DNA of 64,000 nucleotides, taken from Paracidobacterium acidisoli (lineage in GTDB: Bacteria > Acidobacteriota > Terriglobia > Terriglobales > Acidobacteriaceae). Position 1 is the first letter of the stretch. Each line of letters begins with the position of its first letter. Below, in pieces: positions 54,026-62,467 of this stretch. The translations under genes were made by a program, and so were the position numbers. The notes beneath the pieces are model-generated. The model was not told the origin of the DNA. It saw only the letters and a list, made by a program, of their open reading frames with translations, and made no database searches. Location: contig NZ_QVQT02000003.1 in assembly GCF_003428625.2 (NCBI RefSeq), forward strand, positions 124,001 to 188,000. Direction: 5' to 3'.

Positions 54026-55339
54026 ATGAGGCGTCGGGAATTTCTGCTTGGATCGATTGCCGGTGCGGTCACAACTCTGGTTGCCGCCGCAGAGCCGCTT
54101 AATACTCCTGTCGGGATGCTCTTTGATTTTCAGCGAAGCAATGGGCCGCTGATCATCGATGAAGTAGAGCTGATCCATCTGGAAGGCCACCATACAGTGG
54201 ACATCGGCATTGACGATCAGTATCAGGTCAAAGGGGAATACATTTACGACGATATGCGGCCGCCGGAATATGTCGAGCATCCGGGGCAGATGCGGACTGT
54301 TCCGGTGTCGAGCACGTATGTCAGGTTGCGGACACGGCAGGGGCTCGATGGCCTGTTTGGTCCGATCGATGGAGATGCGCCATTGGTGCTGGGCCATTTC
54401 CGGAAGTTTTTGCTGGGACGCAATGCTCTGGCGCAGGAAACATTATGGGACGAGATGTATCGCTCGGCGCCGTTTGGCCGCGACGGTGCTCAGTGCATGG
54501 CTATCAGCTCGATCGACAATGCAATATGGGATCTGCGTGGAAAGTACTATGGCATACCGGTATATGCACTCCTTGGCGGCCCCGGGCGGCAGACCGTAGA
54601 GGCATATGCGAGCAATCTGAACTACTCCGTACAGCCGGATGCGCTGCGCAGGCGCGCAGAGATCAATAAGCAAAACGGTTACACAAAGCAGAAGTGGTTT
54701 ATTCCTTATGGGCCAGGCTCGGGCGAGGACGGGTTGAAGAAGAACATCGAAATGGTACAGATTCTCCGCGAGACAGTTGGAGATTATGACGATCTGATGT
54801 TCGACGCCTTTAACGGCTGGACGCTGAGTTATGCGCTGGAGTGGGCGCGCCGTGCAGAGCCGTATCATCCGCGCTGGATTGAGGAGATTGTCACCACCGA
54901 CAAGCTGGATGCGTTTCAGACACTGCGGCGGAGTACGAACATCCCTGTAGCTACCGGTGAGCATTTTTTCGGAAGATGGGATGCAGCGAAGTTTCTGGAA
55001 GCCGGAGCCATCTCCATTATCCAGGCTGACCCGGACTGGTGTGGCGGCATATCGGAGCTGGTAAAGATCGGTACGCTTGCTTCGGTCTATGAGATTCCTG
55101 TGGTGCCTCATGGTCATGGCGTGCATGCAGCTCTTCACACAATCTTCAGCCAGTCGCCGGCCAGCTTCCCTTTCGCGGAATACCTTCTGGCGCCCCCTAA
55201 AATGCCGACTTACTACTTTTTTGAAAAGCATCCACCAGAACCACTCCGCGCGCACTTTGCACTTCCGGCGGGGACCGGTTTCAATATCGAGTTTGATCCG
55301 GCGAAGGTGGAAAAGCAGACGGTTGTTGCAGCAGGCTAG
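54026..55339 (+). CDS. Tat-exported enolase-superfamily (mandelate racemase-type) protein
   Basis: The ATG at 54026 stands 8 nt after GGGAGG, giving 437 residues. The N-terminus MRRREFLLGSIAGAVTTLVA is a twin-arginine signal. The enolase-superfamily barrel follows: GYTKQKWFIPYGPGSG with a Lys pair on strand 2, DDLMFDAFNGWTLSYALEW (metal Asp), RWIEEIVTTDKLD (metal Glu), IPVATGEHFFGRWD (third Glu), and VVPHGHGVHAA (catalytic His). It resembles L-rhamnonate-type sugar acid dehydratases. Export of such an enzyme is unusual. No neighbour suggests the substrate. Confidence 0.8.
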   Translation: MRRREFLLGSIAGAVTTLVAAAEPLNTPVGMLFDFQRSNGPLIIDEVELIHLEGHHTVDIGIDDQYQVKGEYIYDDMRPPEYVEHPGQMRTVPVSSTYVRLRTRQGLDGLFGPIDGDAPLVLGHFRKFLLGRNALAQETLWDEMYRSAPFGRDGAQCMAISSIDNAIWDLRGKYYGIPVYALLGGPGRQTVEAYASNLNYSVQPDALRRRAEINKQNGYTKQKWFIPYGPGSGEDGLKKNIEMVQILRETVGDYDDLMFDAFNGWTLSYALEWARRAEPYHPRWIEEIVTTDKLDAFQTLRRSTNIPVATGEHFFGRWDAAKFLEAGAISIIQADPDWCGGISELVKIGTLASVYEIPVVPHGHGVHAALHTIFSQSPASFPFAEYLLAPPKMPTYYFFEKHPPEPLRAHFALPAGTGFNIEFDPAKVEKQTVVAAG

Positions 55340-55495
55340 GACATAATCTCTGCGCAACAAAGCACAGCATCTGCGGTTGCCCCAATAATCTGAAGAAGGA
55401 TGAAGATATTCCCGGCATGACGGGGCGGGAGTGAAGCGCCGTGTGCGATGAGCACTGGCTGTCCCCGGCGATGTTGTTACCTTCGACTCTTGAAA

Positions 55496-55539
55496 AAGAT
55501 CGTATTGAGATGTAAATTAGATCGTATCGCGATCTAATT
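55496..55539. promoter_or_regulatory. Two tandem MarR-type operators upstream of marR-clc
   Basis: AATTAGATCG (55515-55524) and CGATCTAATT (55530-55539) are perfect inverted repeats around TATCG. A degenerate copy, AAGATCG-TATTG-AGATGTA (55496-55514), lies 22 bp upstream, two helical turns away. The perfect copy ends 44 nt before the marR start. This suits autoregulation by the encoded MarR protein. Confidence 0.7.
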
Positions 55540-55583
55540 CCATTTCACCGCAGACTCCGGCCTGCGGTCCAGGCTCATCAGAG

Positions 55584-56096
55584 ATGAAACCGCTCATCGA
55601 TAACGAAATCATTCAGGATCTGGCGTGGTTCCGCTACAGCCTCCGGAAGTTCCTTAGATTTAGTGAGAACGCGGCCAGGGAATGCGGGGTCACTCCGCAG
55701 CGGCATCAGTTGATGCTGGGTATTGCCGGTTTTACCGGTACGGGCAAAGCGACGATCTCGGAGCTGGCCGAATTCCTCCAGGAAAAAAATAATTCAGTTG
55801 TCGGCCTGGTGGACCGCGCTGTGCAAAGTGGTCTGGTACGCCGGGAGAGCAGCGAATCTGACAGAAGACTCGTGGTGGTGTCTCTTACCTCCCAGGGGGA
55901 AAAGATTCTGTCGCGTCTGGCGCTGCTCCACCAGGAAGAGGTTCGGCGTGTGCGGGCCGGATCGCTGAACCCCCAAAAACGAAAGTCACAGCTGGCTGCA
56001 GGGCACGCGGCAACGGACGTTGCCGGGAGGCCAGCCCTCAGCAAACCCGCTCACAGATTGAAGAACTTTACCCGCGAAAAGGAAGACCGCAAATGA
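55584..56096 (+). CDS. MarR-family transcriptional regulator
   Basis: The 170-residue protein has the MarR winged helix-turn-helix: TPQRHQLMLGIAGFTG, ATISELAEFLQEKNNSVVGL (recognition helix), and wing region ESDRRLVVVSLTSQGEKILS. The C-terminal tail is basic and longer than usual. Its stop overlaps the ClC start by 4 nt (ATGA), so the two are one unit. Two inverted repeats upstream (55496-55539) are likely its own operators. The inducer is unknown; halide or acid stress would fit the ClC partner. Confidence 0.87.
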   Translation: MKPLIDNEIIQDLAWFRYSLRKFLRFSENAARECGVTPQRHQLMLGIAGFTGTGKATISELAEFLQEKNNSVVGLVDRAVQSGLVRRESSESDRRLVVVSLTSQGEKILSRLALLHQEEVRRVRAGSLNPQKRKSQLAAGHAATDVAGRPALSKPAHRLKNFTREKEDRK

Positions 56097-57502
56097 GAAG
56101 CAAGCCGGCGGAAGGGCAAAAACACAGAACGATGAGAGCGCTGAGGCATCCGCTGCTGCGCAGATATCTTCCTCTGGTGCACGAAGACCTGAGCGTGGTT
56201 TATGCGCGCGATCTTCGCAAGTGGCTCATTATTTCTCCGATCATCGGGGTGCTGACCGGCCTGATCATCACCGGAATTGCCGTCATCATTCTGGACAAGC
56301 TGTGGCCGGCGGTTCTCAGCTACTTTTTGCTTCATCACTGGGCGATTGTCCCCGGCCTGGTTCTGGGCTTCCTTCTTACCGGGCTCATCATGCAGTTTCT
56401 GACTCCGGACCCGAATGAGCACTCCACCGAAGAGATCATTCGTTCTTATCACGAGCACGAAGGCAAGATTGGGATGCGGTCTTTCGTGCCCAAGCTCCTG
56501 GCAGCCATTACTACGGTGGGCTTTGGCGGCAGTGCCGCCCTGGAAGGGCCGAGTATTTATGGCGGCGCGGCCATTGGCTCGTGGCTCTGGACGAAGCTGC
56601 GCCGTCTGCGTCTCAGCGATCGCGACCGGCGCATTATGCTGATCTGCGGCGCGGCGGCCGGAATGTCGGCGGTCTTTCGTGCGCCGCTTACCGGCATCGT
56701 ATTTGCGCTGGAGATGCCGTATCGCGATGACCTGGCGCACGAAGCACTGGTGCCGTCTCTGATTGCGTCGGTGGTTTCTTTTGTGACGCTCAGCTCATTT
56801 CTGGGAGCAGCGCCGCTCTTCAACTTCGCGAGCTCAAGATCGTATGCGCGCGTTGATCTTTACTGGAGCGCATTACTTGGCCTGCTGATCGGCCTGGTCG
56901 CTATGGCATTCGTGATCACATTTCGGCGGGCACGCAGCTTCTTTGTAAAGTGGGCTATACCCCACTGGCTGAAGCTTGTCATTGGCGGATTGCTGACGGG
57001 TCTTTGCGGCCTTCTCTTCCTGCATATATATCAGGGGAACCTTGTGCCTCTTGGGCCGAATTACGAGGCTGTGGGAGAGATACTCAACCAGCATCACGGC
57101 ACGGTTCAGCTGGTGATTTTCAGTGTGCTCAAGCTGGCGGCGACACTGTTTACTCTGGCCGCGGGCGGCGTCAGCGCGATGTTCGTCCCGCTGTTCCTGA
57201 CCGGTGGAAGTCTTGGAACGGCTTTTGCCCAGTGCATCGTCCACAGCTCCATTCCTGGTCTGTATGCCGCAGTGGGAATGGCCTCCTTCATTGCCGCCGG
57301 CTATAAGACGCCGCTTGCCGCGGTCGTCTTTGTCGCTGAAGCGACGGGGGGGCATGCGTTTATCATCCCTGCATTGATCGGAGCGGCTGTTGCCTATGCG
57401 GTTTCCGGCGACGCATCTGCATCCGGAGATCAGCGTCTGCACGAAGGTGCAAAAGCAATTGAGTTCGGAGAGGCATCTGAGGACGAAGCAGCGGAAAGAT
57501 AG
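56093..57502 (+). CDS. ClC-family chloride channel / H+ antiporter
   Basis: The 469-residue membrane protein has about 10-12 helices. ClC signatures are GGSAALEGPSIYGGAAIGSW (the gating Glu in the xEGP loop), AAGMSAVFRAPLTGIVFALE and GGVSAMFVPLFLTGGSLGTA (GxFxP-type anion site). It conducts or exchanges Cl- with H+ and often aids acid tolerance. Its ATG is coupled to the MarR stop. The C-terminus has no CBS domains. An N-terminal basic segment (~25 residues) precedes the first helix. Confidence 0.88.
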   Translation: MRSKPAEGQKHRTMRALRHPLLRRYLPLVHEDLSVVYARDLRKWLIISPIIGVLTGLIITGIAVIILDKLWPAVLSYFLLHHWAIVPGLVLGFLLTGLIMQFLTPDPNEHSTEEIIRSYHEHEGKIGMRSFVPKLLAAITTVGFGGSAALEGPSIYGGAAIGSWLWTKLRRLRLSDRDRRIMLICGAAAGMSAVFRAPLTGIVFALEMPYRDDLAHEALVPSLIASVVSFVTLSSFLGAAPLFNFASSRSYARVDLYWSALLGLLIGLVAMAFVITFRRARSFFVKWAIPHWLKLVIGGLLTGLCGLLFLHIYQGNLVPLGPNYEAVGEILNQHHGTVQLVIFSVLKLAATLFTLAAGGVSAMFVPLFLTGGSLGTAFAQCIVHSSIPGLYAAVGMASFIAAGYKTPLAAVVFVAEATGGHAFIIPALIGAAVAYAVSGDASASGDQRLHEGAKAIEFGEASEDEAAER

Positions 57503-57554
57503 CGCCAGAGCCGGCTGGTCCACTCGCACAGAAGCGCTTTCCTGACGCGGCCTG

Positions 57555-57989
57555 TCAGGAAAGCGCGATCAGGCTTTTCCGGAGATTGCCGGGATCGCCA
57601 TCAGGAATCAGCTTTTCAATCTCAAGGTGCTCGCGCTCCCAAATGGGAACGGCGCGAGCGAGCAAACTTCTCCCCTTTGGTGTAAGCGCCAGCAGCCGGC
57701 TGCGCCGGTCCGACGGATCGGCGGTGATGTGAATCAGGTCTCGCCGCTCCAGCGGCTTGAGCGCCGCGGTCAGGGTTGTTCGATCCATAGCAAGCAGAGA
57801 GGCAACAGAGCCCATTGCCGGTGGTTCCGGCCGATTCAGGGACATCATCAGCGAGAACTGGCCATTGGTCAGATCGAGCGGACGCAGCGCTTCGTCGAAA
57901 CGACGAGCTAATGCTCGCGCTGCCCGTTGCACATGCAGGCACAGGCAGCAGTCGCGGACCAGAAGCGTAGTTTCATAGGAAGGCTTCAT
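57555..57989 (-). CDS. MarR-family transcriptional regulator
   Basis: The 144-residue protein (ATG 57989; ATG 58001 is also possible) begins MKPSYETTLLVRDCCLCLHV, with three Cys clustered at residues 14-17 that could sense oxidants. The winged helix is clear: LTNGQFSLMMSLNRPEPPAM, SVASLLAMDRTTLTAALKPL, and the wing DPSDRRSRLLALTPKGRSLL. It is divergent from the DUF899 gene with a long palindrome between them (58007-58033), which is probably its operator. Confidence 0.87.
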   Translation of the reverse strand: MKPSYETTLLVRDCCLCLHVQRAARALARRFDEALRPLDLTNGQFSLMMSLNRPEPPAMGSVASLLAMDRTTLTAALKPLERRDLIHITADPSDRRSRLLALTPKGRSLLARAVPIWEREHLEIEKLIPDGDPGNLRKSLIALS

Positions 57990-58006
57990 GGTACTTGACA
58001 TGTGCC

Positions 58007-58033
58007 CAGAATAGTTGATATCAACGTATTCTG
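58007..58033. promoter_or_regulatory. Long palindromic operator between marR and the DUF899 gene
   Basis: The core GTTGATATCAAC (58014-58025) is a perfect 12-bp palindrome. It is flanked by CAGAATA (58007-58013) and TATTCTG (58027-58033), which are also complementary, with one extra G at 58026. It lies between the divergent starts at 57989 and 58067. Confidence 0.7.
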
Positions 58034-58066
58034 TCAAAGAACGAACGTCAGTGTGAGGTAATCATC

Positions 58067-58813
58067 ATGCAGAATCATCCTGTTGTATCCGGGGAAGAGT
58101 GGTTGATCGCTCGTCGCGCGCTGCTGGCGAAGGAGAAAGAAGCGACCCATCTGCGCGATCGCGTGAATGCAGAGCGGCTCGCGCTTCCCTGGGTAAAAGT
58201 CGAAAAGGAATACATTTTTGACACGCCCACAGGAAAGAAGAGCCTGTCGGAACTCTTTGAAAATCGCAGCCAGCTCATGGTCTATCACTTCATGTTCGGC
58301 CCTGGATGGGAAGCTGGCTGTCCGGGCTGCTCCTTTCTCGTGGATCACCTCGATGGAGCGCTCCCTCACCTCAATCATCACGACGTTACTCTGACCGCCG
58401 TATCACGCGCACCGCTTGCGGAGATTGAGACTTATAAAAAGCGCATGGGCTGGAAATTTCCGTGGGCTTCTGCATTTGGCAGTGATTTCAACTACGACTA
58501 TCACGTGTCGTTTGATAACGACGATCTGACAGCCGGAAAGCTTGCCTATAACTTCACTGAAACACCATTACCGCCTGGCTTCACAGGGACGGAGCTACCG
58601 GGCCTTAGCGTTTTCTACAAAGATGAGACCGGCGGCCTCTTCCACACTTATTCCACGTATGCGCGTGGTGGAGAGGAGCTGATCGGTACGCTGATGATTC
58701 TCGATCGCGCCCCAAAGGGACGCAATGAGAAGACGACGATGGATTTCGTCCGTCGTCATGATGAATACGAAGATATGCCAAAAGCATATGCCTGCTGCGC
58801 AGAGAAGGCCTGA
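58067..58813 (+). CDS. DUF899 thioredoxin-like protein
   Basis: The 248-residue protein matches the DUF899 family: it begins with GEEWLIARRALLAKEKEATH. RDRVNAERLALPWVKVEKEY follows, then GPGWEAGCPGCSFLVDHLDG, where a CxxC-like pair sits at the thioredoxin active-site position. The C-terminus (RHDEYEDMPKAYACCAEKA) adds two Cys. Function is unknown for the family; a disulfide or peroxide-related activity is inferred from the fold. It is divergent from a Cys-rich MarR regulator, consistent with redox-responsive expression. Confidence 0.85.
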   Translation: MQNHPVVSGEEWLIARRALLAKEKEATHLRDRVNAERLALPWVKVEKEYIFDTPTGKKSLSELFENRSQLMVYHFMFGPGWEAGCPGCSFLVDHLDGALPHLNHHDVTLTAVSRAPLAEIETYKKRMGWKFPWASAFGSDFNYDYHVSFDNDDLTAGKLAYNFTETPLPPGFTGTELPGLSVFYKDETGGLFHTYSTYARGGEELIGTLMILDRAPKGRNEKTTMDFVRRHDEYEDMPKAYACCAEKA

Positions 58814-58928
58814 CCGATCATCTCCTGCAAAGAGGAGAATCGTCTGCTTTCAGCTGGTACATATTGCCGTCAAACGAGATGTTTGCATAACCCTTCAGCG
58901 GTTCTGAGAACACCAGCGGCCCGCGTCT

Positions 58929-59555
58929 CTATGGCGCTCCCACTGTAGGCGTACCGGGAATGATTGTGGTGGAATGCCCACCCTGTGTAGCTGCGATGCC
59001 GATGGCTACACCTGCCCCAGCTACGGCACCACTAATAAGCACCCATTTCAAAATGGGATGGCCGGTTTGGGACGCGTGGCTGCCGGATCTTTCGCTGATA
59101 TTCTGCTGCGATATGGAGTTCTGTGCCTTCAGGTCGCCGTATTGGGCACGTACCTGAATCTGAAACTGACCGGTGGCGCGGTTGCTTACAAAGCCATGAG
59201 CTACAGCCTTGCCCTCTGCATCCGTGGTTACCTGGAGACTCTTTGCCCCATTCAGAAATGACCCGCCGGGACCGGAATCCGGCAGCAGGAAGAACACCAG
59301 GGCGCCGGCAACTGGTTTGTGGTTCTCGTCCTGCACCTGCACGATCGGTTCATGCGCTGTGCGCAGCTTAATGTTGTTGAGCGCGCCTTCGCCATCCAGA
59401 ATAACGATCTGCAGAGACTTCGGAGGCGCCGTTGACTGGGCACTGGCAGGCAACAGGTCTCCGCCGGCAAGCAGCATGCAAAGAGAGAGAGCGACAATCC
59501 GAAGAAACAGGCGATAAATAAGCATGGCTGTGTCTTTTCTTACGGCACGCGTCAT
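58929..59555 (-). CDS. Secreted Ig-like domain protein with C-terminal helix
   Basis: The ATG at 59555 overlaps the stop of the upstream FG-GAP gene (ATGA); an internal ATG at 59525 would give a cleaner signal peptide (MLIYRLFLRIVALSLCMLLA). The 208-residue product has an Ig-like or carboxypeptidase-regulatory beta domain (EPIVQVQDENHKPVAGALVF and onward) and a Gly/Ala-rich membrane helix (WVLISGAVAGAGVAIGIAAT). It ends in a short tail, IIPGTPTVGAP. It is probably membrane-anchored at the C-terminus with the beta domain outside. Confidence 0.75.
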   Translation of the reverse strand: MTRAVRKDTAMLIYRLFLRIVALSLCMLLAGGDLLPASAQSTAPPKSLQIVILDGEGALNNIKLRTAHEPIVQVQDENHKPVAGALVFFLLPDSGPGGSFLNGAKSLQVTTDAEGKAVAHGFVSNRATGQFQIQVRAQYGDLKAQNSISQQNISERSGSHASQTGHPILKWVLISGAVAGAGVAIGIAATQGGHSTTIIPGTPTVGAP

Positions 59556-62467
59556 TGAGCAGACGCGGGCTGTGATGATCCTGCTGAATTTGTAAGTATC
59601 ACGGTTACAATTTTAACATCTGTCGCGTCGCTGTCGAGAATAAATGGCTGCGTGTACTGAAACGCAGTACCGAAGGCGGTAGAGTCTTCATTCTGGTACC
59701 AGGTGGTGAAAGCACTGGTCAGCGTGACGGTCAGATCTTTTGTTTTGAGCGATGCTCCGGGAGCGGGCTCAAACTGGAACTGCGCATTGGACATGTCACG
59801 AGGAGATGACAGACCTGTGACCACGATCTGCATGCCCGTTCCGTTTCGCTGAAGCATGACGCTCATGATAATGGGCGCCACTGCCGGGACGTCGATGATG
59901 ACAGGAGCCAGCGCTGAGGGGGTGATATCCGTTCCATCGGCAGAAAGCTGGATGGTGATGGTGATGGTCCCCGCGGTTGAACCAGCCTGCAAATCAATGG
60001 ATGGAATAGCGGCCGAGGAGTTTGCAGGGACGACAAAGGTATCGGTCCTCGTTCCATTTGCGAACAGCACCTTCGGGTCGTTTGGCTGATCAGGCGAAGC
60101 TGGTGCAAAGCTGAGAGACGCCGTAACAGTTACAGGAGCCGGATACGGGCTCAGCGATAACTGAATGGATGGTTGTGAGCCAGGATCGCTCATAGCCGGG
60201 CCATTCGCAGAGGCGACTGCCGTGGGAGCAACAATTGCGAAGCTTTCCGAGCCGCTCACAGAGACCGGACCAGGATCTGTAACCGTAACAGAAGCTTTTC
60301 CGGTAGCGGTCAGCAGCGCCCCAGGCACCGTTGCCGTCAACTGGTTCCGGCTGACGAATGTTGTCGCGAGCGCTGTGCCATTCCAGAAGACAGAAGCCCC
60401 CTGCGTAAAACCCTGTCCATTTACGGTAAGAACAAAGGCGGGGCTGCCCAGATTTGCGCTTGTGGGTGAGATGCCCGTGAGCAGGGGTGGATTTACCGTG
60501 ATTGGAACGGAGCCAGTAAGTGGTGCATAGTCAAAGCTATCCGCGGGTGTGAAGGCAGTTGTGATCATTGAGACGCCGGGCAGCAAAACAGAACCTGCGC
60601 CGGGCTGGTAGGTAAAGCTGCCCGCCACGCTGGCTGTGGCATTGAGCTGTGCCGCTCCCAGAGGAGTGCCGTACTCGATTGCAGCGGGTGGCTGCCAGGT
60701 AAGGACAGGTGTAGCCTGTGTAACCGCAACGGGGACCTCAGGCGATGTGCTGGAAATGAAATTAGCGTCTCCCGGGAAGGTGGCAGTCAGTGCATGGTTT
60801 CCCGCCGGCAGCGTCTGCGCTGCGGTGGAGAGAACGGCCTGTGCGGATGCTGTGCTGAGTTGAATGGCAACTGAAGCCAGGGTCTCCTGATCGCTGTCGG
60901 ATGGAGGTGGTTGCAGAACCGTTACATCCGGAAGTCCATCTGCATTCATGTCCTTCGCGAGAATAGCGATCGCCGGACCTGTGCCGGTGTAGATAAGGAC
61001 AGGAGCAAGAAGCTTACCCGTGCCATCATTCATGAGGACATAGGTATTGCCATCTCCATTTGAACCGTTGTTATTTCCGCTGTCGCCGATGACGACATCG
61101 GGGTAACCATCTCCATTGAAATCGGCGACCTGCAGTGTTGATGGCGCATTGCCCGCGGAGATGGTAAAGGCCTGGGTGGAAAAGGTTCCATCGCCCTTGC
61201 CGTAGAGGATTTCGACGGTATTATCGGTCGCGTCAGCGACGACAACATCGTCGTTTCCATCCAGATTAAAGTCGGCCACACCCACGGCTGCCGGATTGCT
61301 GCCAAGTGAAAGAGCAGGCTGAGCTGCGAGACCGCCCTTGCCATCGCCAAGGAGCAGAACAAGATGACCCATAGCGACGGGGTATCTGCAGTCACCGGGA
61401 TACAAGCCCGACGAAGGAATATTCGTATATGCAGTCTGCTGGCCGACAGAAACTACATCGAGATTGCCGCCTTTACGGAAACGGCCGACTGCGATGGCAT
61501 TGGGGCAATACGTATCTGTCAGCTTATTTGAAAGCACATCCGGAAATCCAGGAAGTACGGCATTCGCGCCAAAGGTGAAACCCGATTGAGTATTGTTAAT
61601 GCCGATGCGAATGATCGGAACCTCAACCCGATAGACGCCATCTGTGACGTTTTCAAGGGGCGCTCCGGCGCTTGTTACGAGTGAGGCCACATCATCAAAG
61701 CCATCTCCGGTGAAATCGCCGACGGCCAGATTCTCCGCGTCGGGATCATACTCATCGCAGGAGCCATCCTCCGTAGTACCCAGGCAATTCGGAAGAGGCG
61801 TTTGTGTGGAAACCGTGTTGAGTGCGGAATCGACAATAACAAGCTGACCATTGAAAGAAGACGTTTCAGAGCTGAAAAGGTAGGGCGTGAGGTGAATGAG
61901 AAATTCGCGATTAGCGTCGTTGTTGAAATTGCCGCTGGTTACGGCGTCAATATAGTAGCCGGCGGGCAGCGTCTGCAGAGTCTGTACGGAAGAGGCACTG
62001 AAGCCTCCGCGGCCGAGTGTGGGAAAAATAGCCAGCACCGGACCATCTTCCTGGCTCAGAACCTGAAGATCAGAAAGAGCGATATTGATGGGACCGGTTT
62101 GAGTAAAGCCCGAGGCCCCAAAGGCGTATGGATTCGTTCCGTAGCTAAGGGTGCGCGTCAGTCCGGCAGGGAATAACTGTGTCTTCGGAAGAATGGACAA
62201 AGAAGCGCTGCCCAGAGAATTTGTGCCGTCATAGAAGAAGCTGACCTTGCCGGTGGGCATACCGCCGCCTTTGGGAGCGGAGACCACAGAGGTCAGTGTG
62301 AGGCTGCCGGGAAGCGTGAGCGAAGGACTGCTCGAAGTGAGAGAGGTGGCACTTGCGGACGCCGCGGGCGGCGGGACAGTTTGGGCGCGCAGCAGAACAG
62401 AAGAAGCCGCCGCCGCGATGACGAACCCAATGCTGCAACGAGTGGCGATATGGCGAAGGTGCTTCAT
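59552..62467 (-). CDS. Large secreted FG-GAP/VCBS, Ig-like and IPT domain protein
   Basis: The 971-residue precursor has a signal peptide (residues 1-29), then an Ig-like strand set (LTLPGSLTLTSVVSAPKGGG). Integrin-alpha type FG-GAP repeats follow with calcium motifs DPDAENLAVGDFTGDGFDD, DFNLDGNDDVVVADATD and DFNGDGYPDVVIGDSGNN. The second half has Big_3/MBG-like repeats (PPAAIEYGTPLGAAQLNATA) and an IPT/TIG domain (SPTSANLGSPAFVLTVNGQG). Both ends overlap neighbours by 4 nt, so it is the middle gene of a coupled operon. It is likely a cell-surface adhesion or glycan-binding protein. Confidence 0.85.
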   Translation of the reverse strand: MKHLRHIATRCSIGFVIAAAASSVLLRAQTVPPPAASASATSLTSSSPSLTLPGSLTLTSVVSAPKGGGMPTGKVSFFYDGTNSLGSASLSILPKTQLFPAGLTRTLSYGTNPYAFGASGFTQTGPINIALSDLQVLSQEDGPVLAIFPTLGRGGFSASSVQTLQTLPAGYYIDAVTSGNFNNDANREFLIHLTPYLFSSETSSFNGQLVIVDSALNTVSTQTPLPNCLGTTEDGSCDEYDPDAENLAVGDFTGDGFDDVASLVTSAGAPLENVTDGVYRVEVPIIRIGINNTQSGFTFGANAVLPGFPDVLSNKLTDTYCPNAIAVGRFRKGGNLDVVSVGQQTAYTNIPSSGLYPGDCRYPVAMGHLVLLLGDGKGGLAAQPALSLGSNPAAVGVADFNLDGNDDVVVADATDNTVEILYGKGDGTFSTQAFTISAGNAPSTLQVADFNGDGYPDVVIGDSGNNNGSNGDGNTYVLMNDGTGKLLAPVLIYTGTGPAIAILAKDMNADGLPDVTVLQPPPSDSDQETLASVAIQLSTASAQAVLSTAAQTLPAGNHALTATFPGDANFISSTSPEVPVAVTQATPVLTWQPPAAIEYGTPLGAAQLNATASVAGSFTYQPGAGSVLLPGVSMITTAFTPADSFDYAPLTGSVPITVNPPLLTGISPTSANLGSPAFVLTVNGQGFTQGASVFWNGTALATTFVSRNQLTATVPGALLTATGKASVTVTDPGPVSVSGSESFAIVAPTAVASANGPAMSDPGSQPSIQLSLSPYPAPVTVTASLSFAPASPDQPNDPKVLFANGTRTDTFVVPANSSAAIPSIDLQAGSTAGTITITIQLSADGTDITPSALAPVIIDVPAVAPIIMSVMLQRNGTGMQIVVTGLSSPRDMSNAQFQFEPAPGASLKTKDLTVTLTSAFTTWYQNEDSTAFGTAFQYTQPFILDSDATDVKIVTVILTNSAGSSQPASAQ

